This document shows positions 8,678 to 17,656 of a DNA stretch of 64,000 nt, one piece after another. The stretch is from Salinisphaera hydrothermalis (GTDB lineage Bacteria > Pseudomonadota > Gammaproteobacteria > Nevskiales > Salinisphaeraceae). Made by a program: the position numbers and the translations under genes. Positions within the stretch are counted from its first letter, which is position 1; every line of letters starts with the position of its first letter. Location of the stretch: NCBI RefSeq assembly GCF_040361195.1, contig NZ_APNE01000006.1. The stretch is one strand, 5' to 3'. The notes below the pieces were generated by a model that saw nothing but the letters and a program-made list of their open reading frames with translations, was not told where the DNA came from and searched no databases.

Positions 8678-9397
8678 ATGTCGATCACACGGATCTGGGT
8701 TTATCTCGCCGAGCAGCCACTGCTATGGCTGGCGCTCACGGTGGGCGTGTTCTGGCTGGCCAAGCAGTTTTATTTCGCGGTACGACAGTTTCCCCTGCTC
8801 AACCCCGTACTGGTTTCGGTGGCCGCCATCGTGGCCCTGCTGGCAGCGACCGGCACCCCGTACGACGAGTACTTCCAGGGCGCCCAGTTCGTGAATTTCC
8901 TGCTGGGCCCCGCGACCGTGGCGCTTGCCGTACCCCTGGCATCGCAAATCGATACGCTCAAGCGAGCCCTGCTACCGTTGTCGATCGCACTCGCGGTCGG
9001 CTCGCTCACCGGCATTCTCTCGACGCTGGCGATCGGCTGGGCGCTGGGCATCGACGGCCAGATGCTGCTGTCGCTGTTACCACGCTCGATCACCACGCCG
9101 ATCGCCATGGGCGTGTCCGACCAGATCGGCGGCAGTCCGCAGCTCACCGCCGTGTTCGTGATCCTCACCGGCATTCTGGGCGCGGCATTCGGTTTGCCGC
9201 TGCTCGGCGCCCTGCGTCTGCGGGACCCGATCGCCGGCGGGTTTGCGCTCGGCGTGGCCTCGCACGGTATCGGCACCGCCCGCGCGTTCGAATATAACCA
9301 ACAGGCCGGCGCCTTCTCGGGCCTGGCGATGGGACTCAACGGCACGCTGACGGCCATTCTGGTCCCGCTGATCGTTTGGTTGTTCGGCTTGCACTAA
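8678..9397 (+). CDS. LrgB/CidB family protein
   Basis: Protein of 239 residues, almost all hydrophobic, with NPVLVSVAAIVALL, FLLGPATVALAVPL, LPRSITTPIAMGVSDQIGG and ASHGIGTARAFE, all classic LrgB motifs. It forms the partner of the CidA/LrgA-like protein encoded 3 bases upstream. No LytR/LytS-type regulator is adjacent, so control is not apparent. Confidence 0.92.
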   Translation: MSITRIWVYLAEQPLLWLALTVGVFWLAKQFYFAVRQFPLLNPVLVSVAAIVALLAATGTPYDEYFQGAQFVNFLLGPATVALAVPLASQIDTLKRALLPLSIALAVGSLTGILSTLAIGWALGIDGQMLLSLLPRSITTPIAMGVSDQIGGSPQLTAVFVILTGILGAAFGLPLLGALRLRDPIAGGFALGVASHGIGTARAFEYNQQAGAFSGLAMGLNGTLTAILVPLIVWLFGLH

Positions 9398-9469
9398 ACA
9401 GCATTGGCGAAGGTTGTCTCGTCACGCACGCGTCCCTATGTTGAAAGCAATCATCAATCGAGCGATCTG

Positions 9470-9874
9470 ATGTCCGAAGACGATTTCGAGAGCTGGATGT
9501 GGGCCGAAGCGATGCGCCGCCAGGAACGCGCGGATCGTATTCAGCGGCAATTCTTCCGTCGCGTCGAAGCGCGACAGCGCAAGCAGTGGGAGCCGCCGGT
9601 CGACGTGTTCGAAACCAGCGAGGCGATCTACGTGATCGTTGCCCTGCCCGGTGTGTCCGATCGCAGCCTGACCGATCTCGAAGTCGCCGGCGATACCCTC
9701 TACGTGGCCGGAAATCGCGGCGTGCCGACGCCCACCGGCGATGCCCTACTGCATCGTCTTGAGATTCCACACGGGCACTTCGAGCGCCGAGTCGTCCTGC
9801 CTTGGCCTCGACTCGTCATCACGGGCCACGAGCTGGCTGACGGATGTCTCTACCTGACGCTCGCCAAACGCTGA
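9470..9874 (+). CDS. Hsp20/alpha-crystallin-like protein
   Basis: Protein of 134 residues from the ATG at 9470; upstream in-frame codons look non-coding. A charged N-terminal region leads into the alpha-crystallin strand pattern: PPVDVFETSEAIYVIVALPGVS, then LYVAGNR and the final strand LADGCLYLTLAKR. The classical IxI tail is short or absent. It ends 4 bases before the lon start, a pairing that is common in bacteria, and probably acts as a holdase coordinated with Lon in proteotoxic stress. Confidence 0.85.
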   Translation: MSEDDFESWMWAEAMRRQERADRIQRQFFRRVEARQRKQWEPPVDVFETSEAIYVIVALPGVSDRSLTDLEVAGDTLYVAGNRGVPTPTGDALLHRLEIPHGHFERRVVLPWPRLVITGHELADGCLYLTLAKR

Positions 9875-9878
9875 AATC

Positions 9879-12287
9879 ATGAGCGAACACGACAATAACG
9901 ACAGCCCCGAGACCGTCGAAGGGCCGAGCACGACGCTGGTCTACAACCGGACCGAATCGCCGCGCCCGGACACGCTGGCCATTCTGCCGATGAGCGAGAC
10001 CGTGCTCTTTCCGGAGCTGGTCATGCCGATCGTGCTCGATCGCAAACCGGCCATCAATGCGGCCCAGCGTGCGATGCGCGCGGATCAGCCGGTCGGCCTG
10101 CTGCTGGGCGACCCGGACGGCAACGCCAACGATCTGCCCGGCAGCCTGCACAAGATCGGCACCGCCGCCAATATTCTGCGGTATGTCACCGGCAATGACG
10201 GCCAGCATCATCTGGTGTGTCAGGGTATTTCGCGCTTTCGCGTACGCGAATTCATCGAGGACGACAACGGCGGCCTAGCCGCCAAGGTCACCTGGATCGA
10301 CGAGCCGGAAGCCGAGGGCGACAAGCAGGTCGATGCGCGCATGACCAACCTGCGCAATCGGGCGCTGGAAGCCATCCAGCTCATGGACCGCCCGTCGCAG
10401 GAGCTGGCCAACGCCATCCAGTCGATCGAGTCCGCGTCGCTGCTGGCCGATGCCACGGCCGGTTATCTGGGCCTCAAGCCCAAGGAAAAACAGCGTATTC
10501 TGGAAACGATCGACATCGAATCGCGGCTCGAGCTGGTGCAGTCCTTCATGGACTACCGGCTGGAAGTCATGCGCTTGTCGAACGACATAAACCAGCAGAC
10601 GCAGCAGCGCATGTCCGAGCATCAGCGCAAGGCCATGCTGCGCGAGCAGATGCGATCGATCCAGCGCGAGCTCGGTGAGGACGAATCCGTCGCCGAGGAA
10701 GCCGAACGCCTGCGCGAAGCGCTGGACAAGGCGCATTTGCCCGAGGAAGCCGCCGAGCAGACCGAGCGCGAGCTCAAGCGCCTCGAGCGGATGAACGAAT
10801 CCTCCGCCGAATACTCCATGGTGCGGACCTATCTCGAGCTGATGGCCGAGCTGCCGTGGGACAAACTGTCGAAGGACGCGATCGATATCGCCGAGTCGCG
10901 CGAGATCCTCGATGAGGACCACTACGGCCTGGACAAGATCAAGCGCCGCATCCTCGAGCACCTGGCGGTGCACAAGCTCAATCCGGACGGCAAAGCGCCG
11001 ATCCTGTGCTTCGTCGGTCCGCCCGGCGTGGGCAAGACCTCGCTCGGGCGCTCGATCGCGCGGGCGATGAATCGCGAGTTCGTGCGCGCCGCGCTCGGCG
11101 GCGTACACGACGAATCCGAGATTCGCGGCCATCGGCGGACGTACGTCGGCGCCATGCCGGGCTCCATCATCAGCCAGATCCGCAAGGCCGGCACACGCAA
11201 TCCGGTGTTCATGCTCGACGAGGTCGACAAGCTCGGCGCGTCGGCCCACGGTGATCCCGCCTCGGCCCTGCTGGAAGTGCTCGATCCGTCGCAGAACGAC
11301 TCGTTCAACGATCATTACCTCGGCACGCCGTTCGACTTGTCGAAGGTCATGTTCATCGCCACCGCGAACGTGCTCGACACCATTCCCGGGCCGCTGCGCG
11401 ATCGCATGGAAGTGATCGAAGTGCCGGGCTATACCCGCGAGGAAAAGAAACAGATCGCCAAGCGCTATCTGATCGATCGCCAGCTCAAGCAGGCCGGGCT
11501 GACGCGAGAACAGTGCGATATTTCCGACGACGCCCTCGACGCGCTCATTTCCGGCTATACCCGCGAAGCCGGGCTGCGCAACCTCGAGCGCGAGATCGGC
11601 GCCATCGCCCGGCATGCCGCGGTCCAGGTCGCCGAGGGCAAGCCGGGCCCGGGCACGATCGGCCCGGACGACCTGCACGACATCATCGGCCCGCGCCGGG
11701 TCGACGACGAAGTCGCCCTGCGCACCGGCGTGGCCGGAGTCGCGACGGGCCTGGCCTGGACGCCGGCCGGCGGCGACATCCTGTTCGTCGAAGCCTCCCG
11801 CGCACCGGGCAACGGCAAGCTCACCATCACCGGCCAGCTCGGCGATGTGATGCGCGAATCGGCCCAGGCAGCGTTGTCATTGGTCAAGGCCCGTGCGGAC
11901 GCGCTGGGCATCGACCAGGAACGACTCGACAAATCCGATCTGCATATCCACGTGCCGGCGGGCGCGATCAAGAAGGACGGCCCGAGTGCCGGTGTGGCGC
12001 TGTACACCGCCCTTGTGTCGCTGCTGACCGATCGTAATGTGCGCGCCGATGTGGCCATGACCGGCGAGATCAGCCTGCGCGGTCAGGTGCTGCCGATCGG
12101 CGGCGTGAAGGAAAAAACGCTGGCCGCTCATCAGGCCGGCATCAAGACCGTCATGCTGCCCGAGCGCAACCGCAAGGATGAGGACGATATTCCGGACAAC
12201 GTTCGCGAAGCGCTCGATATCCGCTATATCTCCGACGTCGAGCAGGCGATCGAGATCGCGCTGGAAGACGAGCCAGTCGCGGCCTGA
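9879..12287 (+). CDS. lon: ATP-dependent protease LonA
   Basis: Protein of 802 residues with full LonA architecture. The N-terminal LON domain (about 30-225) is followed by a coiled-coil, then the AAA+ module with Walker A GPPGVGKTS (about 384), the FMLDEVDK Walker B, and sensor region FIATANVLD. The Ser-Lys protease domain carries KDGPSAGV (catalytic Ser) and GGVKEKTLAA (Lys). It degrades misfolded and regulatory proteins in the cytosol. It lies 4 bases after the Hsp20 gene. Length and motifs are ordinary. Confidence 0.98.
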   Translation: MSEHDNNDSPETVEGPSTTLVYNRTESPRPDTLAILPMSETVLFPELVMPIVLDRKPAINAAQRAMRADQPVGLLLGDPDGNANDLPGSLHKIGTAANILRYVTGNDGQHHLVCQGISRFRVREFIEDDNGGLAAKVTWIDEPEAEGDKQVDARMTNLRNRALEAIQLMDRPSQELANAIQSIESASLLADATAGYLGLKPKEKQRILETIDIESRLELVQSFMDYRLEVMRLSNDINQQTQQRMSEHQRKAMLREQMRSIQRELGEDESVAEEAERLREALDKAHLPEEAAEQTERELKRLERMNESSAEYSMVRTYLELMAELPWDKLSKDAIDIAESREILDEDHYGLDKIKRRILEHLAVHKLNPDGKAPILCFVGPPGVGKTSLGRSIARAMNREFVRAALGGVHDESEIRGHRRTYVGAMPGSIISQIRKAGTRNPVFMLDEVDKLGASAHGDPASALLEVLDPSQNDSFNDHYLGTPFDLSKVMFIATANVLDTIPGPLRDRMEVIEVPGYTREEKKQIAKRYLIDRQLKQAGLTREQCDISDDALDALISGYTREAGLRNLEREIGAIARHAAVQVAEGKPGPGTIGPDDLHDIIGPRRVDDEVALRTGVAGVATGLAWTPAGGDILFVEASRAPGNGKLTITGQLGDVMRESAQAALSLVKARADALGIDQERLDKSDLHIHVPAGAIKKDGPSAGVALYTALVSLLTDRNVRADVAMTGEISLRGQVLPIGGVKEKTLAAHQAGIKTVMLPERNRKDEDDIPDNVREALDIRYISDVEQAIEIALEDEPVAA

Positions 12288-12298
12288 TTGCAACCCGT

Positions 12299-12321
12299 CC
12301 GGCGGCGCTCAGCGCCGCCGG
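12299..12321. terminator. GC-rich hairpin at the lon / deacetylase convergence
   Basis: CCGGCGGCGCT (12299-12309) can pair with AGCGCCGCCGG (12311-12321), a near-continuous 11-bp stem between two convergent genes. It overlaps the last codons of the deacetylase. No clear T-run; possible bidirectional terminator. Confidence 0.4.
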
Positions 12322-13052
12322 TTATGGCGCCAACGCGTCTTGTAGGCATAACGCAGCCGCCCGTCCTTGTACGAAATACCCTCGCGTGGGATTTCGTACG
12401 CATTCGCGGCACGCTCGGCGCGGTCGCGGATGCAGGTCAGCGCACTGGCAAAGCCGGCGGCCGCTACGCGGTCGCGAACATCCGCGTCGTAATCGCCATA
12501 CGGATAAGCAAAATGCTTCACGGGACGCCCGAGTGCGTCCTGCAGCCGGTTGCGGGCATCGGCGATCTCGGCGTCGCGTTTGGCTGGCGGCAATCGGCTC
12601 AACCGCGGATGGGTCGCCGAATGGGCGCCGATATCGAGCCCGTCATCGGCGAGCGCGCGCAGCGTCGCGGCGTCCATCAAACGATCATCGCCAGCGCTGG
12701 GTGACGTCAGCCAGTCCGCACGGGCGCCGAGCCGATCGGCGACCGCGAACATCGTGGCGGGAAATCCGTGCGCGCGAAGCACCGGCCAGGCATATTCGCG
12801 AAAATCCTCGAAGCCGTCGTCGAAGGTCAGCACCACCGACGGTGCCCCCAGCGGCGCCTGACCCGTGATCGCGGCCAGCGCGCGGTCGAGCGAGACCACG
12901 GTCAGCGGCGACCGCGCCAGATACGCCATCTGACGCGCGAATGCGTCCGCATGACAATACAGTCCGAGCTGGCGCGCTGGGCGCGCGAACCGCCCGACGT
13001 GGTGGTAAAGCAGCACGCGAAGTGGCTCGCCGCGCCTCGAACCCCGCCTCAT
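12309..13052 (-). CDS. polysaccharide deacetylase family protein
   Basis: The start at 13052 forms an ATGA overlap with the stop of the upstream glycosyltransferase, giving 247 residues. NodB-homology motifs are VLTFDDGFEDF (catalytic Asp and metal Asp, about residue 70), GAHSATHPRLSRL (metal His pair, about 142) and FAYPYGDYD (about 182). Such enzymes remove acetyl groups from N-acetylhexosamine polymers or lipid-linked sugars. No signal peptide is evident with this start. The coupled glycosyltransferase suggests a small surface-glycan modification pair. Confidence 0.88.
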   Translation of the reverse strand: MRRGSRRGEPLRVLLYHHVGRFARPARQLGLYCHADAFARQMAYLARSPLTVVSLDRALAAITGQAPLGAPSVVLTFDDGFEDFREYAWPVLRAHGFPATMFAVADRLGARADWLTSPSAGDDRLMDAATLRALADDGLDIGAHSATHPRLSRLPPAKRDAEIADARNRLQDALGRPVKHFAYPYGDYDADVRDRVAAAGFASALTCIRDRAERAANAYEIPREGISYKDGRLRYAYKTRWRHNRRR

Positions 13053-14116
13053 TGCGAACCTGTCGAGTGGCGGCGATAGCCGAGCGGGCCTCGCGGTTCC
13101 CCACGTTTCAGCACGCGCCGTTGCAGTGCGCTGGCGACAAACCGCATGGGCGCACCGCGTGACCAGCGTGCCACGGCACGAGGCGAGCGGCTCCGCAGGG
13201 CACTGAACCCGATCTGGCACCAGCCCCACCCAAGTACGGCACGAAAAGCCGCGTCCGGATAGCAGCGTTCGCGCGCGTTGGCCGCGGCCAGACGCATCAG
13301 CCAGTCCTCGGCCCAGGCGAGCGTATCCCGCGAGAGCTCATCGCCGCGCTTGCCCGGGCGCCAAAGCAGTCGATGCCCTTCCAGATCTTCATCGCGATAG
13401 CGCAGACCGAGGCGATCGAGTTGCCGCGCGAATATACGACGCTGGCATGCGATCACGCCATCGTGCTGACTACGCGTGGTACTGCGGGTATGGCGACGAC
13501 AGCGCACCAGCGCACGCGGCTGGCTCGCCAGCCGGTGATGGGTCGCGATACGCGTCCAGAGCTCGTAGTCCGAGCTGAGACGAAAAGACTCGTCGTAACG
13601 GTACTCGGCGAGAATTGCCGCGCGGGCCGTCACCGACGGCTGTTGCAGGCTGCTTTTGTAGATCAGCTGAGCGCTCGCATCACGCCAGTCGGTGGGCCGA
13701 CGGGTGACGCCGGGTCGTGCGCGCCCCTCGGCATCCATCCAACGCGCCCAGGAGCCCACGGCCGCATGGTCGGGATGGGCGTCGAGAAACGCGACCTGGC
13801 ATGACAACCGCGACGGATAGGCCCGATCGTCGCCGTCCAGCGAGGCAATGAACTCGCCCCGCGCCACGTCGATGCCGCGGTTACGTGCCCCGGCAATACC
13901 GCGCTGCGTGTCGTTACGCAGATAGCGCACCCGCGGGTCGCGATAGCGCGCCACGTGATCGGCGGTATCGTCCGTCGACGCGTCGTCGACCACGAGTAGC
14001 TCGAAATCGGCATAGTCCTGCGCCAGAACGCTCTGAATGGCGTCATCGAGATAACGCGCGCTGTTATAGGTCGGAATTACCACGCTCACACGCGGCGCGG
14101 ATCGCACCGTGGTCAT
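13049..14116 (-). CDS. glycosyltransferase family 2 protein
   Basis: Protein of 355 residues with the GT-A fold of GT2. VSVVIPTYNSARYLDDAIQSVL, FELLVVDDASTDDT, GIAGARNRGI and FIASLDGDDR (DxD-like motif, about residue 95) appear in order. A C-terminal helical Arg-rich region follows, without clear membrane spans. It would transfer a nucleotide-sugar residue during surface polysaccharide or glycolipid synthesis. The stop overlaps the start of the deacetylase. The upstream 113 bp (14117-14229) are unusually AT-rich, with runs such as AAAAAATTAATATTC, and probably carry the promoter. Confidence 0.9.
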   Translation of the reverse strand: MTTVRSAPRVSVVIPTYNSARYLDDAIQSVLAQDYADFELLVVDDASTDDTADHVARYRDPRVRYLRNDTQRGIAGARNRGIDVARGEFIASLDGDDRAYPSRLSCQVAFLDAHPDHAAVGSWARWMDAEGRARPGVTRRPTDWRDASAQLIYKSSLQQPSVTARAAILAEYRYDESFRLSSDYELWTRIATHHRLASQPRALVRCRRHTRSTTRSQHDGVIACQRRIFARQLDRLGLRYRDEDLEGHRLLWRPGKRGDELSRDTLAWAEDWLMRLAAANARERCYPDAAFRAVLGWGWCQIGFSALRSRSPRAVARWSRGAPMRFVASALQRRVLKRGEPRGPLGYRRHSTGSQ

Positions 14117-14229
14117 TGTTGTCCTCCGCTATCAGGACAAATCACCGGCGAAAACCTGCGTAATGCATCGATCTTAATGTCGATTCAATAAAAAATTAAT
14201 ATTCTATTGCGCAACATATAAGTGCGGGT

Positions 14230-15756
14230 TCATTCGGCCGGCCGCGCGAACCAGATCAGCGCCGTCAGACCGATGAACAGCCACCCGGCAAGCCAATAGG
14301 CATCGTTCAATCCTAAAAGTGCCGACTGGTGGCTAATGGTGGCCGAAAGCTCGGCCATCGCCTGTTCGTGCGACAGGCCGGCCTGCCGAGCCTGAGCCCA
14401 CCAGCGCTCGACATTGGGCCCATGGGCGGCGAGCTGACTGGTGAGATGGTGATCGTGCAGATCGAGCCGGCGATCCCATACCGTCTGCGACAACGACGTG
14501 CCGAACGACATCGCTAACAGCCGCATGAAATTGAACAGCCCGGATGCGGCGGCCACCCGGTCCGGGGGCAACCCGGCAGTCGACAGGGTCAACAACGGGA
14601 TCAGAAAACAGGCCGAGCCGATGCCCCAGGGCAAGCGAGTCAGAAACAAGCGCTCGAACGTGATCTGCGGGTTGGCATCGGCTTTGGCGAACGACAGCAC
14701 CGCGAACAACAGGAAACCGAAGGTCACCAGCAGCCGCGGATCGAAGCGATCGGTCAGCCGCCCGGCGATCGGCGAAAAGAGCACCGCCCCGATGCCGAGC
14801 GACGCCGTGGTGATGCCGGCCCAGGTCGCGGTATAGCCGAAATCGTTCTGCAGCCAGAGCGGCAACACCACGATACCGCCGAAATACGCCATATACCCGA
14901 ACGTGATCGCGATGGTCGCGACGAGAAAATTGCGCCGCGCGAACAGCGCCAGATCGACCACCGGATGCGCGTCGGTCAGTTCCCAGACCAGCAGAAACGC
15001 GAATGCGACGAGCGCCACGATCGCGCAGCCGACGATAAACGGAGACGAAAACCAGGCGTCGTCGTTCCCCTGATCGAACAGCGTCTGGAGTGCTACGACG
15101 CCGGTGGCCAGCAGCGCGAGGCCGACCAGATCAATCGGCGTGCGATCGTGGCCCCGGGCCGGCATGCGATCGCGCAGCAACAGCCAGGCCACCAGTGCCG
15201 CGGCAATTCCGATCGGCACATTGAGATTGAAGATCCACGGCCAATGGTAGTTGTCGGTGATCCAGCCGCCCAGAATTGGGCCGAGCACCGGCCCGATCAC
15301 GATCATCATGGCCCAGATGCCGTTGGCGAAACCGTGCCGATGTCGCGGGAAATTGGCCAGCAGCAGCGACTGCGACAGCGGCATCACTGGGCCGGCCGCC
15401 ATGCCCTGCAAGGCGCGCGCGGCGACCAGAATGGGAAAGCTCCAGGCCAGGCCGCAGAGCAACGAAAACGCCGTGAACGCGAGCGTGGACCACACGAACA
15501 GGCGCAATTCGCCCACGCGGCGCGCCATCCAGCCCGTGATGGGCAACAGAATCGCCCGCGCCGCGGCAAACGACGTGATGATCCATGTGCCGTGCTGCGA
15601 CGACACGCCCAGATCGCCGGCAATCGTGGGCACCGACACGTTCGCGATGGAGACGTCCAGCGCGTTCATGAACACGGCAAGCGACAGCGCGATCGTCAAC
15701 GCGACGAGTTGCCCCGGCGGGAGCGGTGCGGATGCAGCAGACGAATCGCGGCTCAT
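14230..15756 (-). CDS. DHA2 family MFS multidrug exporter (EmrB-like)
   Basis: Protein of 508 residues with 14 predicted membrane segments. DHA2 signatures include LDVSIANVSVPTIAGDLG in segment 1, WIITSFAAARAI, and ARALQGMAAGPVMPLSQSLL in the loop 4-5 region, then GPVLGPILGGWI (motif C). EmrB-type exporters use proton motive force to expel hydrophobic toxins, normally with an EmrA adaptor, which is missing here. No regulator is adjacent. Substrate unknown. Confidence 0.92.
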   Translation of the reverse strand: MSRDSSAASAPLPPGQLVALTIALSLAVFMNALDVSIANVSVPTIAGDLGVSSQHGTWIITSFAAARAILLPITGWMARRVGELRLFVWSTLAFTAFSLLCGLAWSFPILVAARALQGMAAGPVMPLSQSLLLANFPRHRHGFANGIWAMMIVIGPVLGPILGGWITDNYHWPWIFNLNVPIGIAAALVAWLLLRDRMPARGHDRTPIDLVGLALLATGVVALQTLFDQGNDDAWFSSPFIVGCAIVALVAFAFLLVWELTDAHPVVDLALFARRNFLVATIAITFGYMAYFGGIVVLPLWLQNDFGYTATWAGITTASLGIGAVLFSPIAGRLTDRFDPRLLVTFGFLLFAVLSFAKADANPQITFERLFLTRLPWGIGSACFLIPLLTLSTAGLPPDRVAAASGLFNFMRLLAMSFGTSLSQTVWDRRLDLHDHHLTSQLAAHGPNVERWWAQARQAGLSHEQAMAELSATISHQSALLGLNDAYWLAGWLFIGLTALIWFARPAE

Positions 15757-15853
15757 CGGGCGATCGAGGCTCCCGGCGGCAGGATAAACCGCTGCATCTT
15801 ACACTAATCGAGTCCCATGCTCGCCTTGGCGCGACACGGACCGGCAGAGGAAA

Positions 15854-16429
15854 TCAGGATTCGGTGTCGATCAACTCGCGCACGCGATCCGCCACGGCAA
15901 ACACATGGTCGTCGTGGGCATCATGCGCGCACAGCGCGTCGGCCAGACCCAGCGCATAGTCGCGGTTGGGGCCACTCGGCCCGGTCGATGTCACGATCTG
16001 ACGAGCGATGGCGTCGATCGATGCCTCGCCCAGCCAGGCGGCGTTGTCGGGTGTTGCGATATACACCAGCCCTTTTTCGGCGCTGCCGTCGGCAAACGTC
16101 ATCGGCTGGGCAAACCGCAGGTAACCGTTTTTCTCGCGATGATCGAGATACTCGAAATGCGCCGGCGTGATGCGATACGCCATGCCGAAGCAGGTCTCGC
16201 CCGGCGCTTCGACCAGCGTTACCACGCGGCCCGGGGCGTCCGGCGTACCGCGGTGATCATGCGAGCCCTGCCAGAACCGGCGCACCCAGCCCTCGATGGT
16301 CGCCGGCCGGCGTTCGTCGTACTTGAAGCCGGCCTTGTAGATCAGCGAGCCATAGCCGAACAGCCACAGCTCATCGTGATCGGCAAACGTGCCCGCGCGG
16401 CGGTTCGCTTCGATGGTGTCGTACGACAT
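15854..16429 (-). CDS. ChaC-type gamma-glutamylcyclotransferase
   Basis: Protein of 191 residues with LWLFGYGSLIYKAGF (the glutamyl-binding YGSL loop, about residue 22), RRFWQGSHDHRGTP and LDHREKNGYLR containing the catalytic Glu region. ChaC enzymes split glutathione into 5-oxoproline and Cys-Gly. The gene lies 10 bases after rdgC on the same strand and may be co-transcribed with it. Confidence 0.9.
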   Translation of the reverse strand: MSYDTIEANRRAGTFADHDELWLFGYGSLIYKAGFKYDERRPATIEGWVRRFWQGSHDHRGTPDAPGRVVTLVEAPGETCFGMAYRITPAHFEYLDHREKNGYLRFAQPMTFADGSAEKGLVYIATPDNAAWLGEASIDAIARQIVTSTGPSGPNRDYALGLADALCAHDAHDDHVFAVADRVRELIDTES

Positions 16430-16439
16430 CGCGTGCGCG

Positions 16440-17363
16440 TTACGCCGCAGCCTCGGCGGCCTGGCCCGCCACGCCGAAATGCGTGTACAGCCGGTCCAGA
16501 ATGCCGCGCAGTGCTTCGCCCTGCAGGGCCATGCGGGCGGTCAGCTCGGCCACGGCGTCGTCGGCATCGAGCGAATCCAGATCGTCCTGGATCAGGTCCA
16601 GCGCCCGAATACGCTTGAGATCGAGCTGGTCGTCCAGATCGAACTCGATGGCATCGTCGACCGCTACGTTGAGCTTGGTGGCCTGCATGCCGCCGGCCAG
16701 GTGCGCCCGGATCTCTTCGGCCTGCAGATCCATGGCGTTCACGCGTACGCTGGATTTGACCTCGTCGGTGGACTCCAGCAGGCAGCGATCGCCGCATTCG
16801 AAGCCATTGGGCAACGCGTTTTCGTCGCTGACCCAGCGCGAGAGTTCCTCGGCCGGGTTCATACGCGGCTCGGGGCGCGTCACCGGCAACGTGCCCAGCG
16901 CTTCGCGCAGCGCGGTGACCACCGTCTCGGCGCGGGTTTCGGAGCTGGCGTCCACCCACACGCGGCTGGCGCGCAGATCGATGACACAAGTCGTGCGCTT
17001 GGAGCGGGTGAAGGCACGCGGCAACAGCTCGAAATGTGCCTGATCGCGGATATCGGCCTTTTCGCGCCGGCCGACGCTGCGGCCCTCGTTGGCCTGAATA
17101 CGCTCGATGCGCTCTTCGACCTCTTCGGTCAACACTGGACCGGGCAACACGCGGCTGATTTCCTGGTAGACGCAAATCGCCAGGCCATCGACGACGTGCG
17201 TCATCGCGTGTTCGCCCTTGATCGGCGGCACGAAACCGCCCACGGATACGGTCTGCTCACCGCACTCGGGGCACAGCGCCTCGCCCAGCGCTTTCTCGAG
17301 TTCGGCCGCGCTCCACGGGAAGGTGTCGGTACCCAGAAAAACGCACAGATTACGTAGCCACAT
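16440..17363 (-). CDS. rdgC: recombination-associated protein RdgC
   Basis: Protein of 307 residues opening MWLRNLCVFLGT, with the DNA-ring signatures GGFVPPIKGEHAMTHVVDGLAIC and FELLPRAFTRSKRT, and a Glu/Ala-rich C terminus, all typical of RdgC. It forms a dimeric ring around duplex DNA and limits RecA loading. Length matches the family. Together with recBCD later in the window it shows a gamma/betaproteobacterial recombination repertoire. Divergent from the ABC operon. Confidence 0.95.
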   Translation of the reverse strand: MWLRNLCVFLGTDTFPWSAAELEKALGEALCPECGEQTVSVGGFVPPIKGEHAMTHVVDGLAICVYQEISRVLPGPVLTEEVEERIERIQANEGRSVGRREKADIRDQAHFELLPRAFTRSKRTTCVIDLRASRVWVDASSETRAETVVTALREALGTLPVTRPEPRMNPAEELSRWVSDENALPNGFECGDRCLLESTDEVKSSVRVNAMDLQAEEIRAHLAGGMQATKLNVAVDDAIEFDLDDQLDLKRIRALDLIQDDLDSLDADDAVAELTARMALQGEALRGILDRLYTHFGVAGQAAEAAA

Positions 17364-17656
17364 AGTGTGTTGCCCTCGGGAAAATCATGACGACGCGGCG
17401 CGCCGGCAGCGCGCGTGCGCCCGAAATCGAGGCGCACAATACGCGGGCATGGCGCCGGCCTCAAGCGCCGCTTGTCGGGTCGCCCGAGCACGCAGCCTTG
17501 GCTCGAATCCCGGATCCCAAGCACCCGCTCGCGCCCGCGACGAGCGCACGGGCGGTACGCTCGGCATTAATAAAAAAAGCCGGCTGTGGCACTATCGCGC
17601 TGCATCACGCCCGGCCACGCTCCGGGAATTCGTATCGGTTTTTCCGGGTTTGTGCC
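17364..17656. other. divergent promoter region rdgC / ABC importer
   Basis: A 293-bp gap between rdgC and the importer. An open frame extends through it from 17387 but is Ala/Arg-rich and lacks a signal peptide until the ATG at 17657, so I treat it as non-coding. An AT-rich patch at about 17565-17578 (ATTAATAAAAAAAG) is the most likely promoter core. No specific operator recognised. Confidence 0.4.

Noticed and set aside
17387..17656. 90-residue N-terminal extension of the ABC binding protein
   Set aside because: The extension is Arg/Ala-rich and precedes a perfect lipoprotein signal peptide starting at 17657.
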